DNA from: Pilaira anomala
Lineage: Eukaryota > Mucoromycota > Mucoromycetes > Mucorales > Mucoraceae
Assembly (NCBI GenBank): GCA_025716855.1
Contig: JAIXMQ010000006.1
Coordinates: 62,001 to 126,000, forward strand
Reading direction: 5' to 3'
Length of the DNA: 64,000 bases
Shown here: positions 46,915 through 58,700 of the stretch, piece after piece
Numbering within the stretch: position 1 is the stretch's first letter
How the letters are laid out: each line of letters opens with the position of its first letter
Made by a program: the position numbers and the translations under genes
The notes under the pieces: model-generated
Told to the model about the DNA's origin: nothing
The model's database searches: none
What the model saw: the letters and a program-made list of their open reading frames with translations, nothing else

Positions 46915-47450
46915 ATGTCAACACCAGATGAAGGTATAAAAAGAATAGAGTAAAAAAAAATAAATAAAAAAGTCCTAACAAAAATTAAATAGTGGTTCAG
47001 TTAAAGAACCAAATAAAAGAATATGAGAATAAATTAAAGTTAACACAAGACAAACTAAAAGAAGAACATGGACAACTCTTGAATTATCAAAAGAAGTTAA
47101 CACAAGCCGGTAGTCATTTAAAGACCTTGGCCGGAGAGAATGCTAATCTGACACGACACTTGAATCAAGAAAGAAAAGAAAAGGAAGAACTCGAAAAGAA
47201 AAAAAACGAGGAACAAACTCGATTAGAACAAGACTTGAAACAAAGTCAAGAAGGTCATCAAAAAGAAGTATTACAGTTGGTAGAACTCTTGGAAAGAACT
47301 GCTTTGAATGAAGAGAAAGTTGTACCTGACGTTTCTACTTCTACTTTACTTGATAGTTATATGAAGTCTGTACAAAAAAGAATTGTTGAACCAAAAAGTA
47401 ACGTATATTAAAAATTAAAGTCGAATGATTTCCATAGATACTAATTGTTT

Positions 47451-47500
<50 letters not shown>

Positions 47501-48849
47501 TACACAAGATGAAATTGCTAAATTAAAGAAAGAAATTCAAGGTAAAAAAAAAAAAAAAAGTTTATAAAAGGATAGAGTTATTTAGATTACTTATGGACTT
47601 ATATATATAGATATAAAGGCAATAGATCATTTAGAAATTATCGAGACTAGTTTAAAAAATATATTAGAGGATCCTGAAAATGGAACTGTCGATACTTCAA
47701 TCCCACCTTCTTTACTATTAATATTAGAACAGGTACGAACCACTTTACAAGAACAACAAGATCGTATTAAATCAATGCAATCTCAAGAAGCCGAAAAAGG
47801 TATGAAATGCAACTTACAATATAAAAATAAAAAAAACTAAAAGAATTAAGTATCTTCGTTCTAGAATTAAAACGTCAAATCACCCAATTAAATATCACGT
47901 TAAATGAAATCAACGAAGAAAAAGAAGATCTATTAACCCAAACCGAGCAACTAGAAACTAAATTAAACGAGACAGAAACTCAACTCAAATCAGTTCAAGC
48001 CGAATTTACACACTGTCAAGAACAAAAGAAATCAAGTGAAGAAAGAGAAAGACAGCTGAGTAAAGAACATCAATCGTTGTTGGGTAAATTACATCATATC
48101 AAAGAAACCTTGACGCCTCGCTTAGAACAAGATAAACAGTTGAGACAGAAAGTGAGTGAATTAACACATGAATTAGAGATTACTACACGTGAATTAGAAA
48201 GAAGTCGATCTGATATGATGATGAGGGATGAAGAGAGCTCAAACGAGATTGAGAAACAAGAGCGTTTGATCACTCAGTTATCGAATCGATTAGAGAATGT
48301 ACAGAGAGAAAGAGAAGAATATGAAGTGATGGCAATGCAATTGGATGCTCAGTGTAGTCAAGTGCAAGATCAATTAGAGTCTTCGAATGAAGAATTGGAA
48401 AAGTTAAAAGAGATCATTGCTTCTGAACAATTAAAGCATGAATCTGAAAGATCTAGTCTTGCTAATTTACAAACAGTTTTGGAAGAATTTCAAGCGAGTA
48501 AGTTTTTTTTTTTTTTTTTTTTTTTGATGATCATATATAAAATTACTCATATACATTTATTTGTTTATAGCTAAAGATGCTGAAATGCAAGCAGCTGTAG
48601 AACATATTGAGAGACAGTTATTGGTAGCCAAGAAATCATGGAAAGAGTATGAAGAAAGAGCTCATGCAGCTGAAACAGCGTTAGAGAAATATCAAAAGGA
48701 TGTTGGCAAAACACAAAAATACGAACAAGAAATTAAAGAAAAGAATTTATTAATTGGTAAATTAAGACATGAAGCCATCATTTTGAACGAACATTTAGTA
48801 GAAGCCATGAGAAAATTAAAAGAGGAAACGAGTGAAAATAACGTAGACC

Positions 48850-48901
<52 letters not shown>

Positions 48902-49240
48902 TAATTTTTACAAAAACTAAATATTTTTACTTCTTTTAGTCAGTTAATTACCAATTTACTGGTTGGATTCTTTTTGGCACCTCGCGGGGATCGTAAAAGA
49001 TTTGATATCCTCACAATTATTTCAAATGTATTACATTTAAATGAAGAAGAAAAAGAACAAATTGGTTTAACAAGGCCTAAAGCAGGTACAATGTCTAAAA
49101 TTGAACCACCACAAAAGGAATCATTTACGGACGCATGGATTTCATTTTTATTAAAAGAATCTAGTCCATTACGTCGTAATCGATCTGCTGTAACATTATC
49201 CAATACTAAACTTGAAGATGATGACTCGATTGATTTATAA
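46915..49240 (+). CDS. RUD3: Golgin RUD3/GMAP-210-like, GRAB domain
   Basis: Coiled-coil tether of the cis-Golgi, recruited by Arf1-type GTPase through a C-terminal GRAB domain. Seven exons: 46915-46933, 46993-47397, 47500-47541, 47611-47799, 47865-48497, 48571-48850 and 48940-49240, giving 622 residues. Nearly all of residues 5-510 is heptad-rich coiled coil. The GRAB domain reads RQLITNLLVGFFLAPRGDRK, then FDILTIISNVLHLNEEEKEQ and IGL, a close match to Rud3. The last ~70 residues are Ser/Pro/Asp-rich. Introns 2 and 6 contain A runs of about 40 and 45 nt. The first exon is 19 nt. Confidence 0.92.
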
Positions 49241-49328
49241 AAAAAAAAAAAAAAAATGATATACATAATAAAAATAATAATAGTAATAGTAAATATAAAG
49301 AGGTATAATATGTATAAAATATAAAATA

Positions 49329-50530
49329 TTAAAATGTGACAGGTGCTACAATAGATAATTGTGTAGCGGATCGAATGACTTCGGGTCGATGTGTATCTGG
49401 TTCTTTTACTGGACTAGAACAATCGATTTCATCGTCTTCCATGACAGGCGTTCTTGCCATACGAATACTTTCTGTAGAACTTGAATGTCTCTTCTTTTTA
49501 GTTGTTACTGGTTTTTTTAATGGTGTATTTGAAGTACAAGAAGAAGAGGGAGAAGTTGTTCTTTCTGAACCTTTTTCTTTTTTTTTTGCAAGTTAATTTT
49601 TTTTTATAGTTTAAAAATAATCATATCTATTTATTCAGTACTAACCGGTTTGAACAGCATCAGGAGGTTCTACCCATTCAGTTGGTATCACACAAGGAAA
49701 CATGGTACCCAATTTAGCTGCACGGTTAATCCAACCAGGTACAGCTTTTCCTGTCAATCGTTTACACAATTCTTCTGAAAAATGATTACAATTCCTATTA
49801 TTTTTTATATAAAGTTCAATTGAATTCAAAGGAGGAGAGGAATCTTATGCTTAATAAATAATATTTTTACCTAGTTAATAAATTATATGATGTACCAATA
49901 TACTCTTTTGAAATATCTTGTAATACTTTATCTACTTGTTTTTTACTTAGATCAGTATATCCCATATGTATAGATTGTCTAATAAAAAAAAATGGTGGCG
50001 GATTAAAAATAAAGTAAATTTATAAACTCCACTACTATATTCTTTACTTGAATAAAAGTCCCTGAGGACCAATCTTGGGCTGTACCATAAATACACCTGT
50101 AACATGCTCATAATCATGTCCGCCAAAACAATATTCGTGTTCACCAATTTCAATACCGGAATGATAAATTCCTTTTTATTTATACAAGATGAGTTCATGG
50201 TTGTCATTTCGAATAAATACAATTTTCCTTTTTTTTTTTTTTTTTTTTTTTTTTTGCATACCAATGCCCAATGCATACCCAAAGTTAGTAATGAAACCAG
50301 GTTGTAACTAAATATATACATGTTTAATTAGTATATAAGGAGAAAGAGTGTAGTAGTAAATGAGAGTTTTGTTACCATGTCATATACATTTAAAACAACT
50401 AATAAACAGTAACAAAGAATTTCTTAGTTTTTTTTTTTTTCTTTGACATTATGCAACCCTTACTTTTACGTTGTTCTTGCTCTTTACTAATTTCAGTTTT
50501 AGTAAATACTTTTGAAATCAAATTAAACAT
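49329..50530 (-). CDS. DeSI/PPPDE-type thiol peptidase (DESI2-like)
   Basis: PPPDE-fold cysteine peptidase, the family of desumoylating/deubiquitinating isopeptidases. The start is MFNLISKVFTKTEISKEQEQ; the catalytic domain then runs IVLNVYDM, GYALGIGIYHSGIEIGEHEY (catalytic His in YHSG), FGGHDYEHVTGVFMVQP, and NLLTRNCNHFSEELCKRLTG (catalytic Cys in NCNHF), with VPGWINRAAKLG after it. All joins keep phase. A Ser/Thr/Lys-rich tail of roughly 80 residues after the domain is probably disordered. Convergent with RUD3 with 88 bp between stops. The substrate is not predictable from sequence. Confidence 0.88.
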
Positions 50531-50721
50531 GATAAGAAATATGAAAATATGAGAAGAAAGAAATAAAATATATATATATAAAAAAAAAAAAAATAGATTT
50601 GACAAAAAGGGGAAAAAAAATACAACTGAGTTTTGATTTATTCCACATGGTAAGAGTGAGAGTGAGTTTTTATTTTACCAAAAGAAAAAAAAAAAAAAAA
50701 AAGTAAAGGTATAATAACATT

Positions 50722-51114
50722 TTATTTTTGTTCAGACTTTTCTTCATTCTTTTTAGCAAGAGCTGCTTCTTGTTTTGCACGCATAATAGCAGCATCACTA
50801 AACAAAATAAAAAAAAAGTTGGAATTCCAAATAACTTCATGTTTCTCGCTTATTTTTTTTTTTTTTTTTACCTTTCTTTCTTTTGAGTCAGACTTTGTCC
50901 GTTATTATTTGACTTTCCTTTTTGTTCCTTCTCCTTCTTCTTCAAGTTTTTTGCACGAGATTGTTCTCTTTGATTACCACCTTTTTTTTTATTTATTTTT
51001 CGAAAAAAAAATTTAAAATTTGGAAAATTTAAAAAAATTACTCTTTAAGGCAACTCAATTCACTTTTTTTTTTTTTTTTTTGGCTGTTAGAAGCCCTTAT
51101 TACTTACGAGCCAT
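50722..51114 (-). CDS. SERF/4F5 family small EDRK-rich protein
   Basis: 63-residue basic protein from three exons: 51108-51114, 50872-50980 and 50722-50797. It begins MARGNQREQSRAKNLKKKEK, the hallmark of the SERF family, whose members bind and promote aggregation of amyloidogenic proteins in animals. The first exon is only 7 nt (ATGGCTC), so the ATG is found only through splicing. The tail is Lys/Glu/Ala-rich and ends KSEQK. Introns are filled with T and A runs. Confidence 0.9.
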
Positions 51115-52621
51115 TGGAATAAAATATATTTATCGAAAAATAAAAAATAAAAAAGATTAAAAAGAAGAATATGGAAAAAAAATTAAAAATATAAAAACTT
51201 TTTCTGTGTCGGAATTTTTTTAACTGGGGGACTCTTGTTTTTTTTTTTTTTTTTTTTACAAAAAGATTTTGTACCTTTTTTTTTTTTATTTGAACATTTG
51301 GAAAAAAAAAGAGAAACGCCACGTTTTATATATATGTATCTTTGTGAACCGCCAAAAAAAACAATATAAAAAAAGTAATTAGTGCTCCGATAATGATAGT
51401 TTAACAAAAAAAAAAAAAAAACGAGCAATTATAAAATAAATGACACTATATATGTATATATAGATTATACGACCCTTATTTTTATTTTAGGTGGCGTTTT
51501 TCGATTAAACTTTTAAAGTATATGCAAAAGGGAGAGGGGAAAAAAAAAATGTTTTTATGCCTTTTATTTTAATTACTTTGTACATACCAAACTCACTCTA
51601 TCTTTGCATAAAAAACGTAGTACAGGTTATTTATAAATTCAAAATGGGGGATTTTCTCCACCCTTTTTTTTTTTTAAGCCATTGGGAGAAAAAGTTCATG
51701 TATACATATACTAAACTCCTCCTACCAGTAACAAAAAAAAATCGTCTCCTGAGTATATTTTGATCAAGATACTTAAATAACTCGTCGTTTTTCCTTTTTA
51801 TCATTTTGAGCTAATAAGTCTGATTGAGATTCATGGTGGTGTGTATCCTAGGAGATATATCTCTCAGTTAGTTACAACGTTAAAGAGAGTCATTAAACGG
51901 TAACTACTCACCTCAATTTTCTAAATACGCAAAATCCCATCATTCACAAAAAAAACAATCAGATTTTCTATATATGTATATTGAAACATCTTTTCTATAA
52001 CACAGCACAAAGCTACATCACCTTACGCTTTTAAAAAAGATATTGTATATAATATAAAACAAGTACTTGGAGCTGATACAATAATATATAATTGAAACAT
52101 TTACAATTCATTTCCAAAAATAATAACAGGAGAAAGCAAATCACTAAATTTTTCCCTATTATTGATTACTATGATTTTAGTCATCAATATTTTTAATCAA
52201 AGTTATTTCCCTCCCCTCTTCAAAAAAAAAAAAAAAAAAAGTTGGAAAAGTAACAAAATCTTTGATGGCATATCTAAAATTTCTTTTTGTTACCAAATGC
52301 AGAAAGGATACTCTCCTCGCTTCAAGACCCATAATAACTGAGAATTTTACATACTGCTGTCAGTCCACTATACTTTGAGCAATGTAATACTGGTTATGAG
52401 GAACTTTGTCCTCTAAATATAACTTATACATCAGTACAAAAAGAAAAAAGTAAAACATACATAAAACGCGCCAAAATTCAAAAAACAAGGGCGTTTGACA
52501 TTTTCATTGATTGGATGAATTGTGACCTTCTTTTGTATGTCCATGGTGCAAAATATTCAAACAACCCAGTTCAATAATTATTTTTTTGTTTTTTAATTTT
52601 TAGGTCTTATATTAACATACA
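51115..52621. other. 1.5 kb intergenic region, homopolymer-rich
   Basis: No gene supported. A/T runs at 51238-51257, 51278-51289, 51405-51421 and 52222-52240. Short frames near 51104-51428 and 51557-51763 are built on these runs. Confidence 0.55.
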
Positions 52622-53415
52622 ATGTCTTTGAGATCTGGTAAAAAAAATATATATATATACATAGATCTTGGCTTATACCAAAAATTAATGCTTGTATTGA
52701 ATAGTTAGTAACGCACTTCTTTCCAACTTGAAGCCCGTCAGTCGAGTTGGTATTACAGCCCCCTGTACACGTACTTGTAAGTGTGTATGAGAGAGAGAGA
52801 GAGAGTGAGAGAGAGAAGCATCGTATAGGTTTAATAAAATAGAAAAGCTAACTTGATAATAAAAAAGATGCCACTGCCAAGAAGGTAACTCACCCTCCTA
52901 GACGTACCTTTCTTCACAACAAGTACGACGATATGATCAAGAATAACCGAGCCGTCTTTATTTTCCAACACAACAATTTGACAGTAAAGGAATTCACTCA
53001 ACTCCGACAAGAGATTGGACAATTGGAAGGAGGAAATAACAGCAAGTTGACAGTATTACGTTCGGGTGTATTTGGAGCTGCTTTACGCGATACCAAGTTT
53101 GCTAATTTGGAACCTTTAGTGAGTGGACCTACATGTGTTTTAACTACAAATGTCGATGATACTACATATCCTGATTTAATGAAGAAAACTGTCGAATTGT
53201 TAGCCAAGAACAAGAAGTTATTATTATTAGGTGGTAAATTAGATAATGTCTTGTTGACACAATCAGATGTTTTAAAGGTCGTTGATTTACCTTCGCTTGA
53301 TCAACTTCGTGCTCAAGTGGTAGGTGTCATTGAAGCTCCTGCTCGTAAATTATTGGGTACTTTAGAACAACCTGCTAGTGAATTAAGCAGTATTTTGGAT
53401 AGAAGAATTGATTAA
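52622..53415 (+). CDS. Mitochondrial large-subunit ribosomal protein uL10m
   Basis: Mitochondrial L10 (uL10) of the ribosomal stalk base. Three exons, 52622-52637, 52705-52776 and 52868-53415, give 211 residues. The first two exons build a classic mitochondrial presequence (MSLRSVSNALLSNLKPVSRV ending TRTYATA), rich in Ser/Arg and without acids. The mature part has KYDDMIKNNRAVFIFQHNNL and TVKEFTQLRQEIGQLEGG, then a C-terminal helix region with VVGVIEAPARKLLGTLEQPA, as in L10 proteins. The start is supported by both phase and the presequence. Intron 2 carries a (GA)n tract (52789-52817). Convergent with the ECM33-like gene, 61 bp apart. Confidence 0.9.
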
Positions 53416-53476
53416 AAAAAAAAAAAAAGGAAATAAATAAAAAAAAAAAATTAGAAATAGGAAAAAAAAAAACACA

Positions 53477-54717
53477 TCATTTTATTAATAAAGAAATAAT
53501 GATTGATAATAAAGGTATCAAAGTCAATTGTATCTTCTTTTCACCAGCGCTCTCAGTTGAATCAGAACGAGTACCATTATTCGTTGCAATTCCAGATTTT
53601 GGATTAGATACATTGGATTTACATGTAAATTCATGTCCTTTTGTTACTCCCCCTTTCAATTTATTCACATCCTCACATGAAAAGCTATTACTACTTGTTT
53701 GTACATTAAATCCTCCACGAACATCTACTAAACTAGGTAAATCAATTTTTTCAAAACTACCCGTAATATCAACTGTGCCATCTACTTGTTGTAGTTTAGG
53801 TAAATCTACATGAGATAACTGTGTATTGTTTCCAAGTGAAAGTGCTCCACCCAAGATTTGAATTTGTGGTACAGAGAGATTTTGAAGTTGTTTGTTGTCC
53901 GTTACTGTTAATGTACCTCCAATTTGGGTCATATTAGGTAGTGAAAGTGAGGAGAATGTGTTACCAATAAATGAAAGATCTCCTGTCACTTGACGTACTT
54001 GGTTAAGCCCAATTAATCTTGCCAAATTACGAAAATCGCCTTGATAAATACTTGAAATTGAAGAAAGCTACGAAAAAAAAAAAAAAAAAAGAGGGGGGAC
54101 ATTAAAACATATAGCATAAAACTATTTTTATTACTTACATCTAATGAAAGGTTAGGTGCGTTGGCAGAGACAGAAATAATACCAGAAACTTGCTGTAAAT
54201 GATTAAAGTTGAGATCTTTAAGATAGATATTATTTGCAATCTTAATATCCTTCATCTTTCCAGTAGTTAGACCTTCAATTTTACTAGCGATAGTATCTGT
54301 GACAGTTAAGGTTTCGATCTGGGACAGACCGGAGGGGAACTGAATAGTATCTAATGAAGGCTGCACTGAAATCTCTAATGACCGTACCGCAGTAAGTTGA
54401 GTCAAATCCAATCGTTTTAACTGTCGATTATTTTGAAACTTGAGTTGACCATTGACTTGCTGTAAACTAGCCAAGACGATTTGAGATAAATCTGCGTTTC
54501 CGTCAATAATGAGGTCGCCCTGGACTTGTTTTAATTGAGAGAGATTTAACGAGTCTTCAGAGGCTGTCATGTTTTGAATCATAATTGAACCCTCAAAGAC
54601 TTGACAGCCTCGAATCGAATTTAGCTCTTGCCCGGTTCGGATCTCGATTGGACCTGTACATTCACGACTAGCAGCTAATACAGTAGTTGAAAGTAAAAAA
54701 ATAAATGGTATAAACAT
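53477..54717 (-). CDS. ECM33/SPS2-like GPI-anchored wall protein
   Basis: 389-residue secreted protein from two exons, 54139-54717 and 53477-54067. Signal peptide MFIPFIFLLSTTVLAAS, then receptor-L-like/leucine-rich repeats of the Ecm33 type: FEGSIMIQNMTASEDS, VQGDLIIDGNADLSQI, VRSLEISVQPSLDTI, VTGDLSFIGNTFSSLSLPNM, IGGTLTVTDNKQLQNLSVPQ and VRGGFNVQTSSNSFSCEDVN. A Ser/Asn-rich stem and a hydrophobic tail (LTLIPLLSIIISLLIK) suggest a GPI anchor. Many N-glycosylation sequons are present. Ecm33 proteins support wall integrity in yeasts; that role here is inferred. Divergent from GLT1. Confidence 0.9.
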
Positions 54718-54742
54718 GAAAGAAGGGATTTAATTTTGTTTT

Positions 54743-54777
<35 letters not shown>

Positions 54778-55246
54778 AGTAAAGTTGACTCTATATATAA
54801 AGGCCTTTATAATTTAGGAGGTGTACATATAACCTTTTTCAGAAAATATGTTGTTCAGTGCATATTACCTTTATAAGCCTTTATTTAATCAGAGGGTTAT
54901 ATATATATATATATAAATCTCATTAAAAATAACTGTTGGATATATATAAAAACCTTGTTTTTTTTCTTCTTTTTACTTTTTTCTTTATTGTATTTTTACT
55001 ACTTTTTTTTTTTTTCTTTACGGTAACCTTTGATTTATGCAAGGGGTTCAAATTTAACTCACACAAACATAAAAAAAAAAAGACTTTCATTTAATGCATG
55101 ATGGAAATGGTTGGTATTTAAATTATTAAACAATTGTATCAGAAAGAAAGTTGTGTAATATCTTTTTGTTTGATAAATTGGGAACTTTAGTAAAAAGGAG
55201 AGAGGCAAAAAAAAAGGGCTTTACCAGAAGTTGATCAATCCCTGCT

Positions 55247-55285
<39 letters not shown>

Positions 55286-55665
55286 AAAAGTAATAAACTT
55301 TTAACTATATTTCTCCATTTTTTTTTTTCGAAAAGAAAAGTGGCTATAATGTTTTTAAAAACAAAAAAGCAACAATCGAGACAACGAAAAAGAATAATTC
55401 ATTTAATTTTTAAATAGTGCTGAGAAAAAATACACCAATTTGACAAGGTTTATAACAAATGCATGACGTTTTATGGCATTTCTTGAGGTGTGTGTATTTG
55501 TTGATCGAAAAAAAAACAAATATGGTGACTGTAGAGAATGCTACAGATCAAAAAAGACTGGGGGATTTAATTTAATAAGATAAGCCTAACACAAACAAAG
55601 GGATAAATCGGATGGTTATTCTAAAACGACTTTATAACTTGCTATACACACTACTGTGTGGTTTC

Positions 55666-55706
<41 letters not shown>

Positions 55707-55797
55707 GGTTTGAGAGAGTGATATCTTTCTTTTCCCTCTTTTCATTACATTAATTTTTTTTTTTTTTAAAAAAAAAAAAGAAAGAGAGAGAGAGAAC
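54718..55797. promoter_or_regulatory. 1.1 kb divergent promoter between ECM33-like and GLT1
   Basis: No gene. It contains long A/T runs (54749-54775, 55251-55280, 55671-55707, 55755-55779) and two GATA-factor-type sites, TGATAA (55171-55176) and AGATAAG (55578-55584), of the kind used by AreA/Nit2 nitrogen regulators. A 17-codon ORF (55522-55575, MVTVENATDQKRLGDLI) could be an upstream ORF of GLT1 if transcription starts before it. Confidence 0.45.
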
Positions 55798-58700
55798 ATG
55801 ACTATATCAAAAAACACGTCCTGGGCGGAAGCAATTCCAGCTAAGCAAGGGCTTTATGATCCAGAATTTGAAAAAGATGCATGTGGAGTTGGATATATCG
55901 TCAAGATAGATGGTACACCTTCACATAAAATTTTAAGTGATGCAAAAAATATTTTATGTAATATGTCGCATCGTGGGGCTAGTGGTGCCGATATTCGAGA
56001 TGGAGATGGTAGTGGTGTAATGACAGGTAAAAATTAAAAAAAAAAAAAAAAAAAAAATCTCCTCAAAACATTAACAATCATCTTTTTTTTTTTTTAAAAG
56101 GCATTCCGGATAATTTTTTTCGAATTGAAGCCAAAAGAGAATTAGGTATTGATTTACCACCTAAAGGAAAATACGCAGTAGGAAACTTGTTTATGAAACA
56201 AGATTTCATGGATGAAAGTAAACAGGTATTTGAACAATTAGCGGAAAATTTAAATTTGATCGTATTGGGTTGGCGTAATGTACCGCGTGATTCATCCATC
56301 ATTGGTCCTTCTGCTCTATCTAAGGAACCTGTCATCCTTCAACCGTTTGTGACATCCGCTGATGCCTCTATGGAAGAAAGCCAGTTTGAAAAACAGTTGT
56401 ATGTGCTTAGAAAACATGCTACACATACCTTGACAATGAAGAAATGGTTTTATGTGTGCTCACTTTCCAATAAGAATATTGTTTATAAAGGTCAATTAAC
56501 ACCAAAACAAGTGTACGCGTATTTTTATGATCTGGTAAATTTACAGTATCAAACTCATTTTGCTTTGGTACATTCGAGATTTTCTACCAATACGTTTCCT
56601 TCTTGGGATCGTGCTCAACCCATGCGCTGGAGCGCACATAACGGTAAGATTTTTTTTTTTTTTTTTTTTTGGATATAGATTGATTTAATAACTTACTTTG
56701 ATTAATTATGCTAGGTGAAATTAATACGTTACGTGGAAATAAAAATTGGATGCGTTCACGTGAAGGTTTAATGAAATCTGACACATTTGGTCCCATACTT
56801 GAATACTTGTACCCAGTTATTGAAGAAGGTGGGTCAGATTCTGCTGCATTTGATAATGTCTTGGAACTTTTAGTTGTCAATGGTGTCTTAACTTTACCAG
56901 AAGCTGTCATGGTCATGATTCCTGAAGCTTGGCAAAACAATCCCTTAATGGAACCACAAAAGAAGGAATTTTATCAATGGGCTGCTACTTTAATGGAGGT
57001 AAAAAAAAAGAAAAAAAAAATCGAAAAAATTAAAAGAGTCTAATATTTTTTTTATTTGTCTTTTAAATAGCCTTGGGATGGACCTGCACTTTTTACTTTC
57101 TCTGATGGTAGATACATTGGAGCATCTTTAGACCGTAACGGACTTCGTCCATGTCGTTACTACTTGACAACCGAAGGTGTTATGATCTGTGCTTCTGAAG
57201 TAGGTACACTTCCAATTGACCCTGAATCCGTGATTGAAAAAGGTCGCCTTCAACCTGGCAAGATGCTTTTAGTAGACACTGAAGAAGGTCGTGTAGTAGA
57301 CGATACCGAACTTAAACTCAAGACATCACAAAAAGCAGATTTCGGTCAATGGATCAAGAAACGTATTCGTCTTGATTCACTTGTTGAAAAACTAGGGGGT
57401 CAATTTAAAGTTGAATTGGATGCTACTTCTGTCCATAAAGACCCACGTTTAAGAGCTGCAGGATATACTTTGGAACAAATCAATCTTTTAATGATTCCAA
57501 TGATTCGAGACGGAAAGGAACCTTTAGGATCCATGGGTAATGATACTACATTAGCCTGTCTTTCAAGACAACCTCGTCTTGTATTTGAGTACTTTCGACA
57601 GCTATTTGCACAAGTCACAAATCCACCGATTGATCCCATTCGAGAAGAAATCGTCATGTCCCTCGAATGTTATGTAGGCCCCGAAGGCAACTTGTTGGAG
57701 AAGAATGAAAATCAATGTGATCGTTTGATCCTCAAGTCTCCCATCTTGACTTTAGAACAATTGGATGTTATTCGACGTATGGAGACTGTACATCCTGATT
57801 GGAAAGTAACAACAATCGATATCACATTTAATCGAGAAGATGGTGTTCAAGGCTATTTAGACGCTTTGGAAAGAGTATGTGATGAAACAACGGAAGCTAT
57901 CAATCAAGGCTACAAAGTAGTTATTTTATCCGATCGTAAAGTAGGACCGGAACGTGTCTCGATTTCTTCCTTGATCGCAATGGGAGGTGTACATCATCAT
58001 CTGGTTCGAAACAAACTACGTAGTCGTGTTGCTTTATTGATGGAGATTGCTGAAGCGAAAGAAGTACATCACTTTTGTGTTTTGTTAGGCTACGGCGCAG
58101 ATGGCATTTGTCCTTACTTGGCTTTAGAAGCCATGTACAAACTCGTGCGTCAAGGTGCTGTACTTGATGGTGTAACTCAAACTTCTGCAAGTAAAAACTA
58201 TATCAAAGCAATTGATAACGGTATCAAAAAAGTCATGTCCAAGATGGGTATTTCCACTTTAGCTTCCTATAAAGGAGCACAGATCTTTGAGGCATTAGGA
58301 GTAGATGATAGTGTGATTGGAAAGTGCTTTGTAGGTACCGCGTCTCGTATCAAAGGAGTAACATTTGATATCTTTGCAATGGATGCCCTTGCGTTTCATT
58401 CCTTAGGTTACCCCGTTCGTAACCGAGTGATGCCATTAACCTTACCAGAATCCGGTGAATATCATTGGCGTGATGGTGGAGAAGCACATTTGTTTGAACC
58501 TAGTAGTATGGTGAATTTACAAAATGCAGTGCGTACCAAAAACCAATCCTCCTATGATGCTTATTCTCGTGCCTCCTATGAAGCAGTACGGTTATGTACT
58601 TTACGTGGGCTATTAAAGTTTGATTATGAACAGCGTCAACCAATTTCAATTGAACAGGTAGAGCCATGGACAAATATCGTAAAGCGGTTTGTGACTGGTG

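Noticed and set aside
55026..55045. GGTTCAAATTT resembling a tRNA T-loop
   Set aside because: No A box, acceptor stem or anticodon arm can be paired around it.
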